In this document: positions 23,721 through 36,889 of the stretch, piece by piece
Layout: every line of letters begins with the position of its first letter
How positions within the stretch are numbered: position 1 is the stretch's first letter
Assembly: GCA_008360975.2 (NCBI GenBank)
Contig: CM039193.1
Span: 11,088,501 to 11,152,500, forward strand
From: Lichenostomus cassidix
Taxonomy: Eukaryota; Chordata; Aves; Passeriformes; Meliphagidae
Reading direction: 5' to 3'
Length of the DNA stretch: 64,000 nucleotides
Program-made: the position numbers and the translations under genes
The notes under the pieces: model-generated
The model's database searches: none
Told to the model about the DNA's origin: nothing
Seen by the model: only the letters and a program-made list of their open reading frames with translations

Positions 23721-26700
23721 AAATTGAAAGCAATTAATGTATTTGTTTGGGATTCTGCAGATAGCTCTGGGTTTTCCAGAAAGCACTGAAGGGTTCAGAT
23801 TTGGTGTGGAATTGCATGTGGAGATACCTTGCACTGCTTCAAGAGTCCAGGGTGCCAGTGGAGAAGATGCTGACAGGGCTCCACTGGGATTTGGGAAGGG
23901 AGAGAGGGGAGGAATTACGTGAAGGAGTTTTGTGGGGAGGGCTGAAGAGATGCATCAGGGCAGGCTTTCCTTGGATCAAACCCTTTCTGTGTTTCACTGT
24001 TATCTGTGACATAATGTGAGGGAAAACTTGAGGAGGTAAGGCAGGGGGAAGTACTGAGGAGAAGTTTTCTCATCTCTGTTGTGGTTTATCAGGAATGCAT
24101 CTTCTGCTCAACTTGAGCAACTGAGTTGGTAAAGCTGCATGAGATGCTCTCTTTTGGGATGCAAGGAGGTTGCATTTGTTAATGGTAAACCTCAGCAAGA
24201 GCATCCTGTTTCTGTTCTTTCTCTTATTCTTGGCAAAGCAAATGTTTTGGGATTCAGTTTCAGCAAAAGGAAGTACTCTTGGGTGGTGATGCCTTTTGAT
24301 ATTGTTCCTTGGACTTGGGTCTAGAACAGAGCTCACCATGATTTCCCATCTAGGGAGAATTTCTCAGCACAAGAAAAATAGTCAAAACCAAGTAATTTCC
24401 TAAATCAGGATAGTGATGGCTCTACTCAAAAATCTTAAAACAAAATAGCCCTCCCCACTGTAAAACCTAAAGCCCAGGTAACGTGATCTGAACAACTGAA
24501 ACATCTAATTTCAATTTTTGCTGTTTTTTATTTCAAGTCTTGTCCAAGTGTAAATTAGAACATTGAAATGTAGAGTCATGGCAAACAAAAATCAGAAACT
24601 TTCCCCCCATCTTCCCCCAAGTCATGAATATCATAATCAGCCCTTTCTTTGTCATAATTTGAGATTTCTGATGAGTGTTGGGGTGTTTTACACAGAAAAA
24701 AAAATCTAGACATTGAATTCTGCAAGTAAAACTCCTTCTCCACCATTGGTTTATCTCTGTTCCAATCTCTCCTTCAGATGCATTCCTTCCACAAGGCTTT
24801 TCTGTTCTTATCCACTGAAGAAAGAAATGCATTATTTAATAAGACAGGAGCAAGCGAACAATGTTCAACTATCAGCTTCTGGTATCTTGTTCAGGGAACC
24901 AGGTTTTCAAAGGAGTTGAGTTCTTGAACTCAGCAGTGGATGCTGGTGGGTGCTGAGTTCTTTTGGAAACCTGATCATTGCATCTGAATGAAAGTTGTTG
25001 GACTGAACCAGGATGTTTTGTCTGAGTCTTTGCCCAAAAAAATGGTGTTCTCTATGGAAATGCTGTGGCTTTTTGCATTTTCTTACTCGTTGTCTGTCTC
25101 CAAGGCACACTTAAGTCTCGCAGGTGCTCTGAAGTTTACATTTGCAGGAGCAGGAGCCCTGTCCTCTCTCCCTGTGGCTTCATCCCTGTGCAGGACACTG
25201 TGGCTCTTGCAGGGTGATTTGTTACAGCTCTTTCCATCCTACTGGAGTCACAGGTAGTTGCAGAAAGAAAAAACCAACCACCAGGTGTTTTATCAAAGAG
25301 TGTCTTGCTTCCAGGGATGAGCTGAACAAGATACCACTTCACCCAGCAGCATTACTCTGGAGAGCACTTCCTGGGTTGTTGCTGCTGCTGTGAAGCAGCA
25401 TCCTGGGCATTGCATTTCAGTATTTTTCATTCTTCATGCAGTGGTTCAGCCATCAAATTAACAAACAAGGCTCTTGGAGGAGCCACCTGGGGCCTATTGC
25501 ACAAGCTGGACGCCAGTAAAATCCAGTTGTGTGTAGCAAAAGGGAAAAGACCAATAAGGAAACAATAACAGAAAAGCTCTGTTAAAAAGGCATATGGGTA
25601 CAATGCTGCTGGCCTAGTTAAGGAACCTGTTATATTCAGTAGTGCAATAAAATCCCAAGTAATTGCAAATGAAACTTAATGCCTTGTAAAAGAGCTCAGC
25701 TCCTTTCTGCCGTGGCTGTGGCTTTTTGAAGGGAAGGCTGGGTCCAGCAGGAGGTGTATTTGTGCTGCACAGCCTCGGGAGCCTTTGGGGAAGCAGCTGA
25801 TCAGCTGTGGGCAGTGTGAGGGCTGTTTGAAATGTTGCAGCTTTTTCGGGCAGCCTGGCTTTCTGCGGGAGGATGTGAACAGGGCAGCACACAGGGAATG
25901 TGACCCCAGCCCTGTGCCTGTGGAAAGTGTTCTGGTCTTCCCTGCAGGCACAGGGATTGCTGCAGACTGGTCCAGCCAGGATGCTGCTGAGATGATGTTA
26001 CTTTTCTCCTCTTTTCAAATCCCTGTATTCCATCATGATCCTGAGTAGAGCAGTGGGTTTGAAAGCCCTGCAAAAACAAGGCAAAGAAGCCTTCATATCA
26101 TTATTTGTGTGTATATTCCTTCTAGGCTTTTATCCAGACTTTTTCCTGAATTTTTACAGCATGTGATTGTTGCCTGCTTTAAGCAAATCCCATTTATTTG
26201 GGGAAAATAGACCTGTGATTCTGCTCTCTATTACAGATTTTGGATTGTAACTGTTTCTTTAAGTCATAGGGCTAAATCCTGATTGTCTTTCCTCAGGTCT
26301 CAAGTCAAACTTCCTTTATGTGAATAAGAAATATGTAGGAGGAGGGGGATTTGCAGCACCAGGCTTTTCCAGTGAGGATAGTGATTTTTTTTTTTTTAAT
26401 TGTTTAGAGTCTGGTCTTTGGGAATTAAATGACTGCTTGAGAATTTTAACTTCATTTCAAAGGCATGTGTCTAGTCTTTATGTTTGTGTGAACTCCATAC
26501 CCCCCCCACACCTCCCATGTAATTTGAAAGTGTGATTTTGTTATGCCTGAAAGACTCAGGATCCAGAAGGCAGTGAGAAACAACCCAAAGCTGATTGTTA
26601 TTAAAAACAAACACCACCACCCCCTCCCCAAACTGATGGTATTTGAATTCCTGGGTTTGCATTGCTGGTTTTGGGCCAAGGGAACTGAAGGCAGGTAGAA

Positions 26701-27410
26701 GCCTGACTTGCATTAGAACAGAGAAGCAAGAACCTGGTGGTTTGCTTGCAAATGGCTTGAGCCTGTTAAGCCTGGTGTGCAAGTGCTTGCAAAATGGTGT
26801 AAGCTAGGACCAAGTGAGTGCCATGGAGGGAAATACCAGTCCTTAGAGAAAATCCTTCCTGCTTCCACACATAACCCTCCTTTTTCAGTAGAGGAATATC
26901 AGTTCTGCAAAGTATATTATCCCCTCCTTCTCCTTTATTAGTCAGGTTTTCATTTAAACTGCAATGCTTTGTTTCCCCACACGATTAACCATGGTTGGTA
27001 AATAAAGCAGTAAATGGCCCTTTTATAAGTCCAAATGATGGTTCTAGCTGCCCACACTTCAGCTGAAATTGTGCAGTGTCCTTCTTTCCTGGTACAAGCT
27101 AGCAGAAGTCATGGGGTGCACTCCGAGAAATAGCCCCTGCTTTCTTTATTGTTGTTCTTTCCTTCCTCTGATGACATGAGTCAGGGGCACTGTCAGTCCC
27201 TGAACCAACAGTCTCTCCTTTTCAGCAATTAATCTGCCCGTTCCATTGTTTGACTAAGCTCTAAGGTTTGTCTAAATGCTCTGCAGTTGACAATAAAGGG
27301 GCAAATTTCTGAAATTCTGGGATTATTTCTAGAGACACTTCCTTCCCTCTTCCCATCCCCCTTGAAAGGAAGCAACCCCCTGCAAACTCACCAGCCAATT
27401 TCTTTTCTTA
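23721..27410. other. Anonymous sequence, no gene recognised
   Basis: Ordinary unique-looking sequence. A true-ATG frame at 24988-25257 encodes 89 residues with a hydrophobic middle but has no other support. A T13 tract is at 26385-26397 and a C-run near 26502. GC-moderate stretch 25680-26050 has overlapping chance frames on both strands. Confidence 0.4.
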
Positions 27411-27413
27411 CAG

Positions 27414-27560
27414 GGCTGGGGCTGGCATCCTTTGTGAACTTCCTGCCATGGGTTTGACTTGGCTTCTCTCAACGTTCTCACTGAAACTGCTCCAACACTT
27501 TATCCTCACATCCACCCACACATGTGAATTCCTCCGTGTCACGAGTTGGTCAGGATCCAT
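27414..27560 (+). CDS. Candidate 147-nt internal exon, unrecognised
   Basis: A strong acceptor (…aatttcttttcttacag, ending at 27413) and a consensus-like donor (CCAT|gtaagt at 27561) bound 147 bases, a multiple of three. One frame (first full codon at 27415) is open for all 48 codons (AGAILCELPAMGLTW...), with a hydrophobic central stretch. First codon positions are not clearly purine-rich and no domain is recognised. Several segments like this are expected by chance in a window this size. Confidence 0.2.
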
Positions 27561-28839
27561 GTAAGTTGTGGCATCTCTGTCTTTACCCCTTCATCCACCC
27601 CTGTGAAAAAATGTGTGATGTTTAAAATGGAGGCAAATGCGAAGAGACACAAGGTGGGGATATGGAAAACAGAGAGGAGGGCAGTGAAGACAGAATCTCT
27701 CAAGCCTATTAGGCCATTTCAATAAAGGAGTGCAAGGCTGTCCCTTAAAGCTGGGTGTGAAAACTGCTGAGCCAATAGAGAGGTTTATATTGATTTTAGT
27801 GAACTCTGGATCAGTCCCTCCAAGAGCAGCAAGGAATATGGACATTATCAGATGATAACACGGTGGCAAAGGATAAGGCTTAGCATCTATGCAGGACCCC
27901 AAATAAGACCTGAGGTCTTTCAGAAGTGCTCATTAGGAAAGGGACAAATCCTATTGTCAAGGAGGATTGCAGAATTCTGAGACCAGTGCTTTGGAAACTC
28001 TCTTCTGTTGGCTAAATGAGAATACCTTGCATTTTCAAATCTGTTTCCAGTTGTAGGTGTTGAATGAGTGAAAGTCTATTTCTGAACAAATGTTTAAAGA
28101 CTGCCTCCCCTTCCACGCCAAAACTGAATTTTGCAAGGTGTTATGTTCCTTCAGCTTTTAGGGCTCCACACACACACAACCAAGGGCTTAGGAGGATCAC
28201 TGATGGGAAATTAAAAAGAAAAATTCAGATAAAAATGGTGTGCATATTCAGATCAAGGATATGGACATTTGAGACCATTTTAGAAATGGCAGGCCAGCCA
28301 GCAGTTTCACCACCAGATCTTGGTTTGAACTCTGAAACCCCAGCAAAGTTAGGGTATGTGATCCCAAGACTGGGGTTGTCTAAACACGGAAATCACTCAG
28401 AACTCAAGTCAGCAGAAATGTATGTAAAGGCACTGAATAAATGCAGCGGTCATGGGGAGCTAATCTCCCCACCCAGAGCTCTGGAGTTCTCAGTATGCAA
28501 CCATTATCATCTAAAATATTACCTGTCCCGTTGCAGCCTGGATTTGGTCTCTTTGCCTGTGGATTAGACATAAGGAATATAAAACAAAATACATGCACAA
28601 AACCCTTGTGTTTCCTTTGCAAAATCAGGCTGTGCACATAGCTAATTCTTTTCATGTTAATCTACACTTACAACCCGATAACAAGCTAGAGCTTTCTTCT
28701 AACCAGGCTTGATTAAATTTGGAAGATTTCTTCCCAACAGGAGAACCCTTTCTGCTTTCATGCAGTAAACATGATTTTGTGCTTTCTGTATTTCCCTTTT
28801 TTATTTTTATTTCAGGAATTCTTTTTTTTTCCTTATTAT
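27561..28839. other. Anonymous sequence, no gene recognised
   Basis: A 167-codon + frame (28064-28567) has no splice or start support and random-looking composition. A short (AC)n run lies near 28171-28180. Nothing else stands out. Confidence 0.45.
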
Positions 28840-29010
28840 TATGAATAAGCTAGTTTTAAATCAATTTCAACAGCTGGAATTAATTTTCCTGTTACTGACT
28901 CTTCACTTGGGCCTGTCACAGAGCGGGAGGCTTTCTATTAGCATAAACATAACTGAAAGCTCTGGAATTTGCATTAATGTACTTTTAACAAGTTGACAGT
29001 CTTTTGGCAC
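28840..29010. promoter_or_regulatory. Candidate conserved non-coding element with octamer
   Basis: AT-rich block with a reverse octamer ATTTGCAT at 28967-28974 immediately followed by TAATG, plus GGAATTAATTTTCC near 28877 and an isolated CpG near 28924. No frame or repeat fits. Confidence 0.38.
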
Positions 29011-29663
29011 ACGCTCCTGAGATCTGAGAAGCAAGGGAAAAAAAGACTGTATTATACCTTACACTGGCCAGACTGTAAGAAGCTGTCAGGTAAAACCTCA
29101 GGTTTCTTTTTCTACTACAAAAATATGGGGCAAAATATCCACTCATAAGCAGGTGCACATATCTGACAATTTTGCAAAGTCCTTATTGCTTCCCTCCTAG
29201 TCCCTGGAAGAGCCTGCTCCCAGCTTGGGAACAATCTGTTTTATTGTTATTTAATGGATGTGGGACTCGCACAAGGGGTGGAGGTGCTGAGCAAGATATT
29301 TTACAAAGCTTTTAAAGGGTCTCAGGAAATGTATATTTTGGTGACAGAACCATAGACCCTTTGAAAAGTGATCCAAACTCTGCTAAATAAATTGGTAGGT
29401 GTGTCAAATAAAGAGCTAGTCCTGCAAGCTCCTTATTACCATAGGGTAGGAATTTAAGAGGATTCAGCACAGCAGTTTGGCCAGCAGATGACAAAATCAT
29501 AAGGGATGACCTGAAGACTGAGATGATGGTTTTACATCTCTGTTTAAACCAAAAAATTAAACTGAGGGTCCTTCCATTTCTTTCCAGCTCCTGCAAGGCA
29601 AGTGAATTGTGGTTGAACTTGGTCTTGATTAGCCAGAGGAACCAGAAACTGCTGTTCCTGCCA
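29011..29663. other. Anonymous sequence, no gene recognised
   Basis: Stop-dense, moderately AT-rich; a 94-codon - frame at 29312-29596 is unremarkable. No repeats recognised. Confidence 0.45.
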
Positions 29664-29772
29664 AATCACAGAACCATTTAAGTTGGGAAAGACGTCTAAT
29701 ATCTTTGAGTTCAGCCTTTGGCTGATCACCACCTTGTCAACCAGACCGTGGCATTCAGTGCCAAATGACATG
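29664..29772 (-). mobile_element. CR1 LINE, 3' end fragment
   Basis: The order 'aatcacagaaccatttaagttgggaaagac', 'caccaccttgtcaaccagacc' and 'tggcattcagtgccaaatg' matches a common avian CR1 subfamily 3' region in reverse complement. More diverged than the copy at 22.27 kb. No coding sequence of the element remains. Confidence 0.88.
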
Positions 29773-30639
29773 GCAGTACCAGCAGGGCCTGAAAGGAGGA
29801 TGATTATTGGGAAAGCTGGGATTGGTGACATTTGGCTGAACTCTGCTGGCTCTCCAGTCAGTGTGCAGAAGTAACTGGACTGCTGCTGGGTTGGTGTGGG
29901 CAACCAAGGGGCCAGTCTGTTCACCCCTGCCTGCCTGAATGGGCTCTGCCATGGCCTGAAGCTAAGAGTTAACTGACTCCCTGCACTGCAGCCTTCACAT
30001 AGGAAACCTTTTAGCAGTTCTGGATCTCTCAGTTATGTAGCTGTTCTGCTTGTACATCAGTTGAGTTGATGTGTATTTTTAAAGAATGCAATATGTTTCC
30101 ACCAATTACTTAGAATAAATGTGTTACAGTATTTGCAAAAACCGTACAAGCCAACATCAAATTTGTGTATGTTTCCAGTTACACTAGAAAAAGAGGCAAG
30201 AGGAAATATTTGGGCTGCAGATCAGACTCATATCAGTTGCCATGGGAATAAAAGAAATACTGAGAATTTAGGGAATCCTTTAAACTACAGGATTTTTTAA
30301 ATTGAGTTCTTATTTGACTGTTTATTTAGGCCCTACATTAAGACAAAAATGTGTGTTTAGCCAGCTCCTCCTGCTGGACCCAGAGCAACTCTTAGGGCTT
30401 ATTTCCATAGAAATATTGCTGATCCTGGCCCCAGAACAGAGAAGAAGGAGGCCTGGGAGAGCCGCTGTGCTTAGTGGCACTGGGCTCGCTCTGCAGCCAG
30501 GGGCTTGAGCAGTTTGGCAAACAGAGGCCAAGTTTGTGTTTACATGGTAAAGCTGCTGCCAGTGGTTTGGCCAGGCTGCAGTATTTGTCTGCTCCAGGCT
30601 GTGTTCCTGGGTTTGTCTCTTGAGTTTGAAGAGACCAAA
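29773..30639. other. Anonymous sequence, no gene recognised
   Basis: Chance frames of 60-126 codons on both strands. The stretch 30060-30300 is AT-rich but shows no motif clustering of note. Confidence 0.4.
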
Positions 30640-30800
30640 ATGGTACCCCTTTGGTCCGGAAACTCTGACTCGGTCTGGCCGGCACGGGAGCGATATGACG
30701 CAGCTTACAGTATGGGAACTGTCTCACTGCTGGGAAAAGTCACTGAAAGGTCTGCTAGTTAATTAGCAGGGGGATTGTAAATAGCTAAAACCTGACTGAA
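30640..30800. promoter_or_regulatory. CpG-bearing candidate conserved element
   Basis: An unusual local cluster of CpG dinucleotides (about 30657, 30671, 30681, 30684, 30691, 30699) sits in CpG-poor surroundings, with GATATGACGCAG (CRE/AP-1-like TGACGCA near 30696) and a CTGCTA...TAGCAG inverted repeat at 30752-30769 around a TTAAT core. No frame or repeat explains it. Confidence 0.38.
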
Positions 30801-33800
30801 TTCCTCTGTCAGCTCAGGACAGGATCCTCCTGCCACTCCTCTTCCTGCCTCTTCGCACTTTGACCACGATTGGTTATTCTGGAGATAATTTTTCCTCTCA
30901 TGGCTTCTGCTCCAGTCACTACTATGGCTCACTGTGGCTGTTATTTGTTCCCTCTAGGAAAAGAGAAAACTCAGTGCTGTGGAAGAGCAGTATTCTCTCA
31001 GTCTCCTTTACATCCTTTGTAGTTTTTCCCTTTCCCAGGGAAAGACAGAACAGAGGCAGCCTGGCCAGTGCTGCTTGGCTCAGATGCTGCTGTCCTCTCA
31101 GACTTCAGCTGATGGAAAGCACTTGAGGTAGATCTGCCTCAGCTGTGGCTCAACCACATAACTTCTCTGAGCTAATCTGCCTGTGTACTTATGGCTTCAC
31201 AGAGCCTGGTGCAGTTTCCTCATCCAGCCAACCACCACAGCCCATGGCAGACTGGAGAGATACCTTGGTGATATTTTCAGCTGCCATCCCTGAGCAGTGC
31301 ACAGGGCCAGATCACTGGAGTAGGCAATAGGACACTTCTTCACTCAAGCCTCCAGACCTTAAGGTCATGAAGTCAGCTTCATGAAGTCAGCTTCAGTCAT
31401 GAAGACTTCTAGAAGGTTTGTTTCCTTCTTCTTAAGACACTTCCAAGAGCCCCTGTGTTGGTATAAGCAGTGCACCCTGGCTGAAAATGCAGCAGAACAT
31501 TACCTGTCTAGCAACTGTGTGTCCTCCTTTGATAAAAAGAAGACATTTCTCATCTTTCACATAAAGATGTTCCCCTACAGGCCAACCCAATCCCTTCCAA
31601 TTGCATGGGCTCAGAAATTGTCCCAAATGCAGTCTAAAAGTAAGTTGGAACAGGTGGCAATAACTGTGGAGAGGGAAACTATCCCAAGCCAAGGGCCCAG
31701 AGCCTACACCAGCATTGACTTCATTGGCCTCAATGGAGGGGCTTGTGTGAGCCAGCACTCTGGGCTGGGAGGACTTTGCAATGATGGGAAGAAGAGCGTG
31801 GGAGGGGAAAAGGGTAGAGTAGTTTGGTTTAGAGATACTGTCCACAGTGCTGATTCACTGGGCTAATCGGATCTTGGTGGCATTTTTGCTCTGGTATCTT
31901 CTCTGTGCGTCTGTCACTGTTTTTGAGAATTTATCTTTCTCATCAGAACTTGGGGGTTTTGTTGGGTTTTTCCTCTCTTCATTCAATGTCTGATAGAGGA
32001 AAACCTTTGAAAACAAGATGTCCTTTTCTACGGAGCCCTGTTTGGTAGGTCTGAGCTGTGGTACAGTCTCTTCTCATGTTGATTTCCAAGGAACATGGGT
32101 GCCCCATGGGCAGTGACCAGCCAGTGTTACCTACAGCCTCTGCTGAATTCTCTCTACTTTTTTTCTGTAGAAGTTCTCAGTTATCCAATCTCTAAAGCTC
32201 ATTTCAGGGCTATGCAGCAAAGGCTGCTGGATGGCCATTTTATGCTGAAGCATGCCATGTGGCACAGACCCTTTGGGCAACGGTCTGGAGTCATTCCTCA
32301 AGTCATCCTGTTTCTGGCAAATGTGAGAAGTGGCAGACTGTGGTTGAAATGGGCAGCCATAATGGAGTTGGAGATGGAGAGAAGCACTGTCTTGCCTGGT
32401 CCACATCCTTCCAGAGAAAAAGCCTAATGACAAATAGCTGAGATGTTTTTATTACAGTTCAGGTTCTGGTGCAGCTGCTGGAGAGGTTTGAGCAACTCTT
32501 GTGGAGCTCCACTGTGTCCTGTATGGATTGATGTGAAGCCATGAGCTAAGCTGAACTCATGATGACCAGTGTGCCAAACCTCTGAAATCTGCAGATTTGG
32601 AAAAAAGGGTTCAAGTGTTGGTTATTATCTGCCAGCTGAAAACTCCCCTCCAACCCTGTTGTATCTGTTTAGCTGAGCACAGCATGAGGGGGGAGCTGCT
32701 TGGGGAGTGCCTGATAAAAGAACTTTAGCTGTTCAAATCTCCTTCGGTGAGACTTCTCCATAAACATCATCTGTTGTGAATTCAGCCTTGCATGATTACA
32801 GGCAGACATCTGGGTTGATTACGTGAGTTTTCTGGAGGAAAGATTTTAAAATATGGAAATGAATGGAGGTATTTGCACAACCGGTTAGCATCCGTTTCAT
32901 GTTTTTATTGAATATATGTCTTGGAGAAGTGCTTAGAGACCTTAGGTCAGAGTAGGGCTTCACTGAACAAGGTACAGAATATGCCTGAGGAGATACACCT
33001 TGCTACAAATAGCCTGAGACAGTCCCAGCCAGGGCAGACAGCTAGGCAGAGGGAGGGCAAGCAGCAGGGGTAAGATGACCTGCTCAGGGCTGCGTGCAAG
33101 AACGTAGGAACAAAGCTGTGCCAGGCTGCAGCTCTCCTGGCTCTGCCCAGTCCTCAAACACTGCTGTGCCCCCAGGCTTATGTGGGCAAATGACAAACAA
33201 GAATAGCCCTGTAAATTAGTGATAATATTGCTATAGCTCTCTCTGTGCTGTTTTTGCCATTCTTCTCATGATGGCTGCCTTAGACCCTGAGCTTTTGAGG
33301 AGAGAGATGCTGGTGGTCTTAAGAATAAAGCATGATGCTAGTTTTACACTTTTACTACAGTCAGAATGGCAGGGACAAAAATAAAAAAGATTTTGTTTAA
33401 GAAATATCAGAACTCAGAGTGGTCTCAAGAGTATGTATATTAGGTTATAGGTCTGTATAAGTCAACACATTTGCTTGAAGAAATTCAAGAACATGGGATG
33501 AGGCAGTGAAAGGAAATGAAATACAATTTTAAGTATAAAGCTCACCAAATTTTAAGTGTAGATATAGGCTGTTATGATCTGGTTTAGCATACTTTGTTTG
33601 AGATGTGGGTGTGAGTGAAAATCAGAATCCTCCTTCTCTAGAGGTGATGGTTTCTGTATTTCAGTTTCTACCATCTTGCACATAGTTAATGTCAGGATAT
33701 CAGTTGATGGTTATGAACATCATAAGAGTGTTACCAATGGGACTGGTGTGGGACCAACCCCAAGTTGTTTCTTGCAGGCAGGTTCTGATTTAAGGAGTTG

Positions 33801-36800
33801 AGCCCTTAGATCGAGGCACCAAAAATGTAGAAATGCTATTTGGCAGATGTGTCCCACTCTCACGGAGTGACCCTTGTGATGGCTCTGTTTTTGCTGGGTA
33901 ACACCATAACCCAAAAGGCTCATATGGAGGTGGGAGTAGGCCACAACCAGGAGCTCCCTCCCATCTCAGGGTGAGCACTTCACATAGCTGGCACACTGGC
34001 AGCAGGACCCAAAATTGAGCTCTGAGGGCATGAGTAGACTGTCAGAGGGACCTCAGGTTAATGTGGCTTAAGAAAGCCTGTCCTTGGCCTCCGTTTGGCT
34101 TCACACAAACCTTGAGAACCTTTCTGCAGTGCCAGGGCAGCCGTTTGTTATGGTTATCACAACGGTAAAATTGTCATGGGTAAAAACATCCCACTGCCCA
34201 GAAATACAAGACAACAGCAGGGGCAAAGGGGCCCATCCTCCACACCCCCCTCACCTCACGACTCCTCCACACTCAGGAAGTGGCAAGGCTGTACTGTGTG
34301 GCCAAAAACAAGGCAAAAGAGCCCCAGTGAAAAAGGGAGTTAGGGCTGATTGGTAAGCCAGGCATGGGCACCGAACATCTCTCTTGAGATAAGTCTCTGA
34401 TGCTTGATTCTTTTCAGTCCTTTTGGAGACCGTGATAAGGAGGCGGCAGTTGCTTTGTCAGGGTTACTCACACTCTTTGTGCAGCATGTTCAGTCACTGA
34501 ACTTGTTCAGATAAGACAAACATCTCAACTCCATTTCCGGAGACACACACCAGTCTCTGCACTCAGGCGATGGTTGCACCGCGGTGGGCTGCTAGAGACA
34601 GGACTGATGGTGAATGCTCCTGAGAAAGCTGCTCCATGGTAGCTGCTGGTTCCATGTCTCCTTTGCCTCCCCGGAGCTCCAAAACTGGAGTCCAGACTTT
34701 CCCAAGTGGTCCAAATATCTGGGGTATTTGGCACAGGGACCATGAGCATCCCTGCAGTGGAGGGGGAAGTACTTCTGAAAAACTCACCAAAATTCTGTGT
34801 GCTTTGGGCTGAAGAAGGCTGGATCCTCCCAAAGTCTGGTCACATCCAGACTGATGTGTATCCCCTTTGCAGGATTTGATGTGAGTCATCAGCCATCAGA
34901 AGAAAACTTGTAGTTAGTGAGTGCTTCAGTTGCTGCTGAAAGGCAGCCACGAGGGAATAGAAACATGATTGATTAAAGAGAACAATGTCTGGACACAATT
35001 GTTTAGGACAGACAGTGTAAGAAAATAACAGAGGCAACTGGAAATCTGCAGGGAATTCTGTAAGGTGTCAGGATGTGATAAATGCCTGAGGCAGAAATCA
35101 GTCTAGGTGTTACTCAGCACCCCTGCTGTAAGAAATGCTGGGGCAGCTCTGGCCACTGCAGTTGGCTGGAGTTCTTTTCCAAACTCTCACACAAAGCAAG
35201 AGGTTTGTCTGGGGAGCAGTCTTCACTAGAAGGAAGAAGCAATCCCCATTCAGTTACCTTAATATTTTCAGCTTCTATGCTTTCTCTAGAGGGCTTCCAA
35301 AAAACTGCTCGTCTTGATTTTTCCTGAGAGCTCAGAGGAGTGTTTCCCTGGGCTGATGAGCAGAAGTACATCAAATGGCTGGAGCTGTCCCTGCAGGAGC
35401 AGCAGGCTCAGAGCAGTCCTGCTGCCTGGACAGTGAGCTGTGTCTGTGGGTGTTATATTTTCTATTTTGAGACTTAACATGAAAAGGTTGAGATATAGTT
35501 TGTGTAGAGACTTCTGGGCAAACAACAGCATCATTTGGGTTTTTTCTCCTCTTTTTTGAGGAGATGCCTCATGAAATTGCCATCTTACACAGGATCAGTT
35601 TGTAAGCCAGGATATGAGTAACAGACAGGTGTTGGCTCATCCTAAACCAGGCTCCTAGTTGTGCAGTTGTTCTGCACTGAAAATTAATCTACTTTAGATG
35701 CATTCTGGAAGTCCTGGAGGGAGAGGGACTGACAAAACTTTGGGAACTTGTTTTGTTATTCTGTCCAAGTCTCCTCTAAGCTCCCTATGTGAACAGATTT
35801 CTCATAGGAAAAAGATTTTCACAAAAATTCTTCTACCCCCTCTTTAAACAGATGTCATCTAAAGGCTACCAAGAGAGCTGGGGATCCCCAGCACTCAGAG
35901 GATCTGGTCCACATTGAAAGCACTGTGACCATTGTGTCCCTGGAGGTTGTTCCTCCTGATGACCCTGCACAGTGCTCAGCAGTTGCATCACTTAGGCATC
36001 TAATTGCATTTATAACCCAAGATGGCAGGTATAAGATGCCAATAAATTTTTAAAACCCTGCAATGGAAAGGTTGTGCTATATATTAAAAAGCCATTGAGG
36101 ATGCAGTTCTGTCAGACAGGGTTATTCAATTAAATAGGATCCAAGCAATTAGTATAGCAGGGCTTTATTGTTTGGTTTGGGGGTTTCTTTTGTTGTTAAT
36201 TTCTACTACCAGAATAAGGTTTTAACATGTTCCTGAATTTCAGTGACATTTACATTCACTGCCAGTTGCCCAGAGTCAAATATTAGGTTTAAGGCATGTG
36301 CTGGTATCATCCTGCTGTGAACTCCAACAGAAAATCCTGTCCTGAGACGTTGTTCTGGGAGGAATGAATGCACTCAGACCCACTCTCTTTTCTCATGTTG
36401 CATTGGATTCTCCTTTACAGGTCACCCAGCAGCACTGTGTGACTGTGTGGATTTCCCAGCTTTTCCCAGGCTGTTTTCTCCAGGGGCTGGGAGCAGTTTT
36501 GGCAAGCAGTGACTTAGTCATGGTCCATGACCAAGTGAATTCATGACCTCCTGGTTCCCAGTTTTCCCCTGTGTTCTGCTGATGTGCTGTGCAAACTGGA
36601 ATAACAGAGTGTGTGTGAGGGCAAATCCACAGAGTCCTGCAGTCCTACAGCACCATTCCCAGGGTGGAAATCCTTCTCTTGCTTTATCTGAATGTACCTG
36701 TCCATGTCTGAGCTGGGATGCACCTGCTGTGCACCTATTCCACCCAGGCTCCACTGTCCTTCTCTTTCCTCAAGCTTTATTTCCATCCTTCCTCTCCCCA

Positions 36801-36889
36801 TCCCCACACCAGCTGCCTGCATCAGGGAGCTCCAAGAGCTGCCCAAGTCCTGAGCAGTGAAACTTTGTTGTTTCAAAGTCACTTTGACC
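30801..36889. other. Long anonymous stretch, no gene recognised
   Basis: About 6 kb of unique-looking sequence. Frames up to 161 codons (31381-31866 +) and 137 codons (31432-31845 -; 36541-36954 -) overlap in opposite strands, as chance frames do. Possible weak MIR relics near 31140-31200. A 14-bp tandem duplication is at 31367-31394. Moderately AT-rich patches near 32820-32930, 33330-33600 and 36000-36260 could be weak conserved blocks but lack clear motif clusters. Confidence 0.4.
31367..31394. repeat. 14-bp perfect tandem duplication
   Basis: ATGAAGTCAGCTTC occurs twice head to tail (31367-31380 and 31381-31394), followed by a partial echo (AGTCATGAAG) at 31395-31404. It looks like a small slippage duplication; there is no inserted element between the copies. 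Confidence 0.9.

Noticed and set aside
24988..25257. 89-residue ATG frame with a hydrophobic centre
   Set aside because: Hydrophobicity follows from T-rich codons; no signal-peptide pattern, splice sites or conservation cue.
28064..28567. 167-codon frame on the + strand
   Set aside because: Non-coding composition and no signals; likely chance.
31715..31775. 'cattgacttcattggcctcaatgg' stretch resembling a common sauropsid repeat word
   Set aside because: Too short and diverged to assign to a repeat family from memory.
31381..31866. 161-codon + frame, overlapped by 137 codons on the - strand
   Set aside because: Both strands open over the same stretch with no periodicity; a chance effect of low stop density.
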